From Pseudomonadota bacterium (lineage in GTDB: Bacteria; Pseudomonadota; Gammaproteobacteria; Steroidobacterales; Steroidobacteraceae), in the NCBI GenBank assembly GCA_021781775.1, contig JAJXWE010000064.1, positions 1-7,415 on the forward strand: a DNA stretch of 7,415 nt. The letters run 5' to 3'. This document shows, piece after piece, positions 1 through 4,760 of this stretch (the first letter of the stretch is position 1; each line of letters begins with the position of its first letter). The position numbers were made by a program, and so were the translations under genes. The notes below the pieces were generated by a model. That model worked only from the letters and a program-made list of their open reading frames with translations. It was not told the DNA's origin and did not search any database.

Positions 1-807
1 ATTCCGCTGCAGCACGAGGCCGGTCAGCCGCTCACCGATCCGTTCTTCGTGGCCATGCTCGGCCATCTCGCCGAGGCCATCACCCAGCGCGGCTATGGGC
101 TGAGCCTGCAGAAGGTCGTGCTGCCGACGCACGAATGGCTCGCGGAGATCATCGCCTCGGGGCGCAGCGACGGCGTCGTGGTGATCGGCCAGAGCACCGA
201 GCACGACACGCTGCAGCACGCCGCGGCCGCGTACCTGCCGCTGGTGGTCTGGGGTGCGCAGATGCCCGGTCAGCGGTATTGCACGGTGGGCAGCGACAAC
301 CCGTACGGCGCCCGCGCCGCGGTGCGCCACCTGCTGAAGGGGGGGCGGCGGCGAATCGTCTTCCTCGGTGATCTGACCGGCCCGGAGCTGCGACAGCGCT
401 ATGAGGGCTACGAGAGTGCGCTGCGCGAGGCGCCGCGGGGCACGGCCCCGCCTCGCCGGGTTTCGGCGCATCTGACTCCGGATGCCGCCTACACCGCGGT
501 GAGTGAGTGCCTACGCGCCGGTGATTCGTTCGACGCCGTGTTCGCGGCCAGCGATGTCATCGCGATCAGCGCCATCCGCGCTCTGGTGAATGAGGGGCGG
601 GCCGTGCCGCAGGAGGTCGCGGTCGTGGGTTTCGACGATATTTCGCTCGCCGCGCACACCACGCCCAGTCTCACCACCATCCGCCAGGACGTGGAGCAGG
701 GGGCGAGAACGCTGGTCGACCTGCTGTTCCGGCGCATGGAGGGCGAGGAGACACCCTCGGTGATCCTGCCGGCAGCGCTGATCGTCAGGGAGTCTGCACC
801 GGGGTAG
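1..807 (+). CDS. LacI-family sugar-responsive repressor, 5'-truncated; probable sucrose-locus regulator
   Basis: The reading frame is open from the first base, giving 268 residues before TAG at 805-807. LacI-family repressors are usually about 330-350 residues, so the N-terminal helix-turn-helix, hinge helix and first strand of the core (about 65-75 residues) lie outside the window. What remains is the periplasmic-binding-protein-like effector domain: DPFF near residues 13-16, VGSDN near 96-100, R..YEGY near 133-137, AASDVIA near 183-189, VGFDDI near 209-214 and the family-typical ending LIVRESAPG. Such proteins are cytoplasmic dimers or tetramers that leave their operator on binding a sugar. 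Its place beside permease, phosphorylase, kinase and receptor genes suggests it controls them, as SuxR or ScrR do elsewhere; that role and the effector are inferred. The internal GTG at 49 is not the start, because the frame upstream already reads as core domain. The last 23 bp overlap the convergent permease gene. Confidence 0.9.
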   Translation: MPLQHEAGQPLTDPFFVAMLGHLAEAITQRGYGLSLQKVVLPTHEWLAEIIASGRSDGVVVIGQSTEHDTLQHAAAAYLPLVVWGAQMPGQRYCTVGSDNPYGARAAVRHLLKGGRRRIVFLGDLTGPELRQRYEGYESALREAPRGTAPPRRVSAHLTPDAAYTAVSECLRAGDSFDAVFAASDVIAISAIRALVNEGRAVPQEVAVVGFDDISLAAHTTPSLTTIRQDVEQGARTLVDLLFRRMEGEETPSVILPAALIVRESAPG

Positions 808-2062
808 CCGCTGCGCGGCCGGGTGAGCCGGGGGCAACGTATTCGCTCAGTTCCATCGCCTGCAGGCGGCGCGTCGCCGCGCCGCTCAGCGCATTCGCCG
901 CAAGACCGAGCGCGAGCAGCAGCGCGAACGCACTGGCGAGCACGAAGCCGTAGCGCGGACTGTGGTAGAAGTCGCTCACCGCGCCCATGGCGAAGGGTGC
1001 CAGCGCCGCTGCCAGTGCCGTGAAGGCGAGCAGCAACCCCGACACCCGGCCGTGCTCGGCCTTGACGAAGCCGCTGATGCCCTTGGAATTGATCGTCGGA
1101 TAGATCACCGACATGAACAGCCCCGAGAGCGGCAGCAGAATCAGGCCGGTCCGCGGGCCACCCACAAGGCTGCCGGCGAAACAGACGAAGATTGCTGCCC
1201 CGAGCAGCGCCAGCGCGGTGGTCCAGGAAAACCGGCCGAGCAGCCACGCACCCACGAGCCGGCCGGCGGCGCGCAGCGCGAAGAATGCCGCGAGAGCGTA
1301 AGGCACGAATGCGATCAGCGGCCCGCGATAGATTCCCAGATAGGTCGGCATCCAGACGTAGATCGCAACTTCGACGGCCACGTAGAGGGAAATCAGGGTG
1401 CAGAACGCCAGCGCATAGGGGTCTTTCAGCAGCGCCAGGGTGGGCAGCAGCCCCGCCGGCGCGCGCTGCTGCGTGCGCTCTGGTGGATACTCGGCGATGA
1501 GCGCGAGCGCCACGAGCAGCGCGCACACTCCGGCGGCAATGACATACAGCCACTTCCACGACAATCCGTCGGCCAACAGGCCGGCGACGATCGCCGGTCC
1601 GATGATCGAGCCGATGCCGAAGAAGCCTTCGAGCAGGTTCATCAGGGCGGTGTGCTGCCGGGTCGAGTTCGACACATCGCCGACCAGTGCCAGCGCGCCG
1701 GTCTTGAAGACGCTGACGCCCAGTCCTTCCAGGGCGAGCAGCGCGACGAACTGCCCGAAGGTGCTGCCGAGGGCAAATAGCGCGGAGCTCACCCCGTAGA
1801 GCGCCAGCCCGATGACGATGGTCCGTCGGCGGCCGAGCCGGTCGGCGAGCATCCCGAGCAGCAGCGCCCCGAGGGCCATCGCGCTCATGGGCGCATACTG
1901 GAAGGCCGAGGCGGCCTTCATGCTCAGATGGAATTCGGCGATGATTTTGGGAATGACGCTGCCGACCGCATCCGAGGTCATGGCGAACATCAGAAACATC
2001 AGACAGGTCAGTGCACGGATGATGGCGATATTGCGCGCCATGCGGCTCGACTGCTCGGCCAT
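785..2062 (-). CDS. MFS sugar permease, FHS/fucose-permease-like; probable sucrose importer
   Basis: This encodes a 425-residue inner-membrane protein with about 12 hydrophobic segments (roughly residues 14-36, 53-73, 80-100, 105-127, 147-165, 170-190, 215-238, 248-266, 282-300, 305-325, 342-362 and 370-392). The loop between helices 2 and 3 carries MFS motif A, GMLADRLGRRR, at 70-80. The stretches LLEGFFGIGSIIGP (143-156) and YPTINSKGISG (321-331) resemble the fucose/glucose-galactose (FHS) branch, whose members usually work as proton symporters. ATG at 2062 is chosen because AAAGAGGGG lies just before it, the protein begins directly before helix 1, and a promoter lies upstream; the open frame extends 212 codons further but is antisense to the phosphorylase gene. 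The hydrophilic C-terminal tail (about residues 398-425) is encoded partly over the end of the repressor gene. It is divergent from the phosphorylase gene with a shared operator. The substrate (sucrose) is inferred from context; another disaccharide or hexose remains possible. Confidence 0.88.
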   Translation of the reverse strand: MAEQSSRMARNIAIIRALTCLMFLMFAMTSDAVGSVIPKIIAEFHLSMKAASAFQYAPMSAMALGALLLGMLADRLGRRRTIVIGLALYGVSSALFALGSTFGQFVALLALEGLGVSVFKTGALALVGDVSNSTRQHTALMNLLEGFFGIGSIIGPAIVAGLLADGLSWKWLYVIAAGVCALLVALALIAEYPPERTQQRAPAGLLPTLALLKDPYALAFCTLISLYVAVEVAIYVWMPTYLGIYRGPLIAFVPYALAAFFALRAAGRLVGAWLLGRFSWTTALALLGAAIFVCFAGSLVGGPRTGLILLPLSGLFMSVIYPTINSKGISGFVKAEHGRVSGLLLAFTALAAALAPFAMGAVSDFYHSPRYGFVLASAFALLLALGLAANALSGAATRRLQAMELSEYVAPGSPGRAAATPVQTP

Positions 2063-2065
2063 GTT

Positions 2066-2071
2066 CCCCTC
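2066..2071 (-). promoter_or_regulatory. Ribosome-binding site of the permease gene
   Basis: On the minus strand GAGGGG precedes ATG at 2062, with GAGG five bases from the start codon. This decides the start over the long antisense extension of the frame. Confidence 0.65.
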
Positions 2072-2101
2072 TTTACATAGCGATACAATCGATTGCATTA
2101 T
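2072..2101 (+). promoter_or_regulatory. Candidate promoter of the phosphorylase-fructokinase genes
   Basis: TTTACA (2072-2077) could be the -35 and CATTAT (2096-2101) the -10, separated by 18 bp. Both are imperfect, but they enclose the operator and would place the start near 2108, giving a leader of about 36 nt. The -10 coincides almost exactly with that of the opposing permease promoter. It is weaker in sequence than the minus-strand promoter and is offered as a candidate only. Confidence 0.35.
2083..2098. promoter_or_regulatory. LacI-family operator in the divergent permease/phosphorylase region
   Basis: The 16-bp palindrome ATACAATCGATTGCAT is symmetric about a central C/G step at 2090/2091, with seven of eight half-site positions complementary. 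An even palindrome with central CG is typical of LacI-family operators. It overlaps the permease -10 and predicted start, and lies between the -35 and -10 of the candidate phosphorylase promoter, so one bound repressor could shut both directions. Half-sites with the core TGCAATCG recur before the receptor gene, which supports a common regulator. That this is the repressor encoded at 1-807 is inferred. Confidence 0.7.
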
Positions 2102-2125
2102 AGGCGTTATCCGCTGCGCCGTAAA
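2097..2125 (-). promoter_or_regulatory. Sigma-70-type promoter of the permease gene
   Basis: On the minus strand the -10 box is a perfect TATAAT (2097-2102), 17 bp after a -35-like TTTACG (2120-2125; four of six matches to TTGACA). Transcription would begin near 2090, leaving a leader of about 28 nt. The predicted start lies in the middle of the 2083-2098 palindrome, so a bound repressor would block it. This is by inspection only; the -35 is imperfect. Confidence 0.6.
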
Positions 2126-2143
2126 CCCGTCCGCCGAACCACC

Positions 2144-3664
2144 ATGAAAAACCAGGTCCAGCTCATTGCCTACGTCGACCGACTCGGTGCCGGCCGGATC
2201 GCCGATCTGGAACAGCTGCTCGGCGGAGCGCTCGAGGGACTGTTCGGCACGGTCCATCTGCTGCCTTTCTTTCACCGCATCGACGGGGCGGACGCGGGCT
2301 TCGATCCGACCGACCACACGCGCGTCGATGAGCGCCTGGGCGGTTGGGCGGACATCGGGCGGCTCGCGCAACGCCTCGACATCATGGCCGATGTCATCGT
2401 GAACCACATCTCGGCCGACTCGCCGCAGTTCCAGGATTTCTCCCGGCGCGGTGCCGCCTCGCCGTACAACGGCCTGTTTCTCACCCTTGATGCGGTCTTT
2501 CCCGAGGGCGCGCACGAGCGTGAGCTGATGGCCGTGTACCGGCCGCGACCCGGACTGCCGCTGACGCCGGTGACGCTCGAGAACGGCGAGAGGCGGATCC
2601 TGTGGACGACATTCACGCCGCAGCAGCTTGATATCGACGTGCACCACCGGCAGGGCAGGGCGTACCTGGAGGGGATCTTGCGCACCTTCAGCGCTCACGG
2701 CATCAGCGCCATCCGGCTCGATGCGGTCGGTTACGCGATCAAGCGGGCCGGCACGAACTGCTTCATGCTGCCGGAGACGTTCGAGTTCATCAGTGAGTTG
2801 ACCACGCTTGCGCGCTCATTGGGCATGGAAGTGTTGGTCGAGGTGCACTCGCACTATCTGTGGCAGATAGACATCGCCGCCCGCGTCGATTGGGTGTACG
2901 ACTTCGCCCTGCCGCCGCTGGTGCTGCACGCGCTGTTCAACGGCACCTCCCGCTACCTGAAGCGCTGGATCGACATCCGGCCGCGCAACGCGCTCACCGT
3001 GCTCGACACCCACGACGGCATCGGAGTCATCGACGTCGGTCCGGAGGCCGGTGGGACCGGCCGCCCGGGTCTGCTGCCGCCGGATGAGATCGATCGGCTG
3101 GTCGAGACCATCCACATGCGCAGCGGCGGGCAGAGCCGCCTCGCCACGGGCGCGGCGGCCTCCAACCTGGACCTGTATCAGGTCAACTGCACCTTCTACG
3201 ATGCCCTCGGCCGCAATGACCGGGAATATCTGCTGGCGCGCGCCGTGCAGCTGTTCCTGCCGGGCATTCCGCAGCTGTATTACGTCGGAGTGCTCGCCGG
3301 CGGCAACGACATGGCATTGCTCGAGCGTACCGGTGTCGGACGCGATATCAATCGGCACCGCTACACGGCAGAAGAAGTGCAGGAACAGCTGCATCGGCCG
3401 GTGGTGCGCGACCTGATCGAGTTGATCCGCCTGCGCAACACGCATCCGGCGTTTCACGGCGAGGTGCGGCTGGGGCGAACCTCCGAGCGGGTGCTCGCGT
3501 TGCGCTGGCAGGCAGGCGATGCCCACGCGGAACTCATCGTGGAGTTCGACACGGGACGCTGGACCGTCCGCCATGGCGAGCATGGAGTGGAGCACGCGGT
3601 GACGCTCGATTGCGTCGGGCCGCAGTGGCGCCTGCCCGAAGCGACCGTCGCATGGAGTGCCTGA
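2144..3664 (+). CDS. scrP: Sucrose phosphorylase, GH13 subfamily 18
   Basis: This encodes a 506-residue cytoplasmic enzyme that reversibly converts sucrose plus phosphate to alpha-D-glucose 1-phosphate and fructose with retention. It closely follows the Bifidobacterium adolescentis enzyme as I remember it, from N-terminal MKNQVQLIAYVDRLG through the (beta/alpha)8 barrel. Expected residues are present: D50 in the substrate pocket, the nucleophile D193 (in RLDAVGY), acid/base E233 (in VEVH), transition-state stabiliser D291 (in LDTHDG), and phosphate/acceptor residues R135, Y197, H235 and the loop NLDLYQ at 341-346 including Y345. The RPRPGLP loop and NLDLYQ tyrosine fit sucrose phosphorylase better than sucrose-6-phosphate or glucosylglycerate phosphorylases of the same subfamily, though sequence alone does not exclude related acceptors. 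The length is normal (about 500). ATG at 2144 is chosen because the homologous N-terminus begins there; no good Shine-Dalgarno sequence precedes it. It is followed at 71 bp by the fructokinase gene, which uses its fructose product. Confidence 0.93.
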   Translation: MKNQVQLIAYVDRLGAGRIADLEQLLGGALEGLFGTVHLLPFFHRIDGADAGFDPTDHTRVDERLGGWADIGRLAQRLDIMADVIVNHISADSPQFQDFSRRGAASPYNGLFLTLDAVFPEGAHERELMAVYRPRPGLPLTPVTLENGERRILWTTFTPQQLDIDVHHRQGRAYLEGILRTFSAHGISAIRLDAVGYAIKRAGTNCFMLPETFEFISELTTLARSLGMEVLVEVHSHYLWQIDIAARVDWVYDFALPPLVLHALFNGTSRYLKRWIDIRPRNALTVLDTHDGIGVIDVGPEAGGTGRPGLLPPDEIDRLVETIHMRSGGQSRLATGAAASNLDLYQVNCTFYDALGRNDREYLLARAVQLFLPGIPQLYYVGVLAGGNDMALLERTGVGRDINRHRYTAEEVQEQLHRPVVRDLIELIRLRNTHPAFHGEVRLGRTSERVLALRWQAGDAHAELIVEFDTGRWTVRHGEHGVEHAVTLDCVGPQWRLPEATVAWSA

Positions 3665-3694
3665 GCGCCGGCGCGGCGCGCTAAGCTGTGATCG

Positions 3695-3712
3695 GCCGCC
3701 GTCCGCGGCGGC
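3695..3712 (+). repeat. GC-only hairpin between the phosphorylase and fructokinase genes
   Basis: GCCGCCG and CGGCGGC form a perfect seven-pair stem around the tetraloop TCCG, a UNCG-type loop in RNA (closing pair G-C instead of the usual C-G). No T-run follows, so it does not look like an intrinsic terminator. It could cause pausing or protect the upstream message from 3' exonucleases; either role is inferred. A further palindrome, GCGCCGGCGC, lies directly after the phosphorylase stop at 3665-3674. Confidence 0.5.
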
Positions 3713-3714
3713 GC

Positions 3715-3735
3715 GGGGTTCTGGGGGAGGGGGGG
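3715..3735 (+). promoter_or_regulatory. G-rich ribosome-binding region of the fructokinase gene
   Basis: Three G runs of 4, 5 and 7 bases (3715-3718, 3723-3727, 3729-3735) end directly at the ATG. The GGAG at 3726-3729 has a spacing of six bases to ATG 3736, which supports that start. The pattern also satisfies the usual rule for a G-quadruplex (four tracts of at least three G with short loops, splitting the run of seven), so the element may do more than bind ribosomes. Confidence 0.55.
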
Positions 3736-4629
3736 ATGAGCGCACAAGCACTGTTCGGGGCCATTGAAGCCGGTGGCACCAAGTTCGTCTGCGCGGCGGG
3801 CTACGGGCCGCGCGCGATCGAGCCGCAGTTCCGCCAGGTCATTCCGACGACGACCCCGGCGCAGACCCTCGCGGCCGTCGGCGATTTTCTCGAGCGTGTG
3901 CGCCGGCAGGCCGGTGCATTCGCGGGCATCGGCGTCGCCGCATTCGGCCCGGTGGACATCGATCGCCGCTCGGCGCGCTGGGGGTCGATCTTGACCACGC
4001 CCAAGCCGGGCTGGTCCGACGTGTCGCTGGTGACGCCACTCGCGCGGTTCGGCTGTCCGCTGTTCGTCGACACCGACGTCAACGCCGCGGCACTCGCCGA
4101 GGCAAGATTCGGAGCGGGAGCGGACGCGGACTCGCTGGTTTACGTGACGGTCGGAACCGGTATCGGCGGCGGGGTGGTGATCGAGGGACGCACCGTCCGC
4201 GGCATGCTGCATCCCGAGATGGGCCACATTCGCGTGCGTCGCGATGAGCGTGACGCGCAATTCGCCGGCATATGCCCGTTTCACGGCGACTGCCTCGAAG
4301 GGCTCGCCAGCGGCCCGGCGGTCCTCGCCCGCTGGGGCGCGAAGCTCGAGTCTCTTCCCGACACGCATGCCGGCCTCGACATCATCGGCGGCTACCTCGG
4401 CCAACTCGCCGCCACGCTGGCTCTGGTGCTTTCCACGCGCCGCATTGTGTTCGGCGGTGGCGTGATGAGTGCGCGGCTGCTGGGTCGCGTGCGAGCTGCC
4501 GCCGAGCGTCAGCTCGCCGGCTACCTGCCGATCGAGGCGCGCGCCGGCGGTTTCGAGCAACTGATCGTTGCCCCGGGACTCGGCGATCAGGCCGGTATTA
4601 CTGGAGCGATGCTGCTGGCTGCCGGCTGA
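3736..4629 (+). CDS. scrK: ROK-family fructokinase
   Basis: This encodes 297 residues, a normal length for ROK kinases. It probably phosphorylates fructose with ATP to fructose 6-phosphate in the cytoplasm. The N-terminal phosphate-binding motif is AIEAGGTKFVCA (9-20), very like Bacillus fructokinase YdhR/GmuE. GPVD follows at 71-74, the sugar-binding and catalytic segment DTDVNAAALAE at 112-122 (D114 the expected base), the second phosphate loop GTGIGGG at 140-146, and HPEMGH at 159-164. The zinc site of the ROK family is intact as H164, C180, H183 and C186, followed by EGLASGPA. FGGGV lies at 239-243 near the C-terminus. ATG at 3736 is preferred over an in-frame GTG at 3688 because the extra 16 residues are arginine- and glycine-rich, lack similarity to the family, and a Shine-Dalgarno sequence sits before ATG. 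Fructokinase rather than glucokinase is supported by the EAGGTK and CP.HG.C patterns and by the phosphorylase gene just upstream, probably co-transcribed. Confidence 0.9.
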   Translation: MSAQALFGAIEAGGTKFVCAAGYGPRAIEPQFRQVIPTTTPAQTLAAVGDFLERVRRQAGAFAGIGVAAFGPVDIDRRSARWGSILTTPKPGWSDVSLVTPLARFGCPLFVDTDVNAAALAEARFGAGADADSLVYVTVGTGIGGGVVIEGRTVRGMLHPEMGHIRVRRDERDAQFAGICPFHGDCLEGLASGPAVLARWGAKLESLPDTHAGLDIIGGYLGQLAATLALVLSTRRIVFGGGVMSARLLGRVRAAAERQLAGYLPIEARAGGFEQLIVAPGLGDQAGITGAMLLAAG

Positions 4630-4638
4630 GATTCCGGT

Positions 4639-4681
4639 CTGGCATTGCAATCGTCTGCAGCTGGCATTGCAATCGTTTGTA
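4639..4681 (+). repeat. Tandem 21-bp direct repeat before the receptor gene
   Basis: Units at 4639-4659 and 4661-4681 both begin CTGGCATTGCAATCGT and agree at 19 of 21 positions, the two differences being C to T changes. They start 22 bp apart, about two helical turns. Each holds one of the operator-like palindromes listed separately. Confidence 0.8.
4645..4660. promoter_or_regulatory. LacI-type operator, upstream copy before the receptor gene
   Basis: The left half-site TTGCAATC followed by G at the centre matches the divergent-region operator (seven of eight against ATGCAATC); the right half GTCTGCAG is poorer (five of eight against GATTGCAT). It is likely a site for the same repressor. 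Confidence 0.55.
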
Positions 4682-4682
4682 T
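4667..4682. promoter_or_regulatory. LacI-type operator, downstream copy before the receptor gene
   Basis: The left half TTGCAATC is identical to the upstream copy and the right half GTTTGTAT matches GATTGCAT at six of eight positions. The site lies on the same face of the helix as the upstream copy, so two repressor dimers could bind side by side. It overlaps the candidate -35 of the receptor promoter. Confidence 0.55.
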
Positions 4683-4695
4683 CTTGTGATTTACT
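4667..4695 (+). promoter_or_regulatory. Candidate promoter of the TonB-dependent receptor gene
   Basis: TTGCAA (4667-4672) and TTTACT (4690-4695) are spaced by 17 bp, with four of six matches each to the sigma-70 boxes. The -35 falls inside the downstream operator, a sensible place for repression. The rest of the gap is locally AT-richer than its surroundings, as promoters often are. Other spacings are possible, for example TTGTGA at 4684-4689 with CATATT at 4709-4714. Confidence 0.35.
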
Positions 4696-4745
4696 TTTTG
4701 CACGCCGTCATATTCAAGAACCGGCGTACGGGGCGCTCAGGCGTC

Positions 4746-4760
4746 GGAGGGGGTAACTTG
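4746..4760 (+). promoter_or_regulatory. Strong ribosome-binding site that points to a TTG start
   Basis: GGAGG at 4746-4750 is a full Shine-Dalgarno core, seven bases before TTG at 4758-4760. No ATG or GTG in the receptor frame lies at a suitable distance, so this decides the start codon of the receptor gene. Confidence 0.65.

Noticed and set aside
49..51. GTG as the true start of the repressor
   Set aside because: Sixteen codons before it already read as LacI core domain, and a start here would leave no DNA-binding domain. The gene is cut by the window edge.
962..1780. Plus-strand frame of 272 codons
   Set aside because: It is the antisense shadow of the permease gene; its charged, Gln/Arg-rich product resembles no family.
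2063..2698. N-terminal extension of the permease reading frame by 212 codons
   Set aside because: It is antisense to the phosphorylase gene, reads as low-similarity charged sequence, and the ATG at 2062 has a ribosome-binding site directly before the first membrane helix.
3688..3735. GTG at 3688 as the fructokinase start
   Set aside because: The added residues are Arg/Gly-rich and arise from the hairpin and G-tract; ATG 3736 has proper Shine-Dalgarno spacing and matches the N-terminus of the family.
3695..3735. Intrinsic terminator after the phosphorylase gene
   Set aside because: The stem is strong but is followed by a G-rich tract, not a T-run.
2816..4650. Long minus-strand open frames (2816-3751 and 3454-4650)
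   Set aside because: They lie opposite the well-supported phosphorylase and fructokinase genes, are rich in Arg, Ala, His and Gln as expected for high-GC shadow frames, and show no recognisable domain.
4272..4757. Upstream extension of the receptor frame into the kinase gene
   Set aside because: The extension is an out-of-frame reading of the fructokinase gene and intergenic DNA, and would put the signal peptide 162 residues inside the protein.
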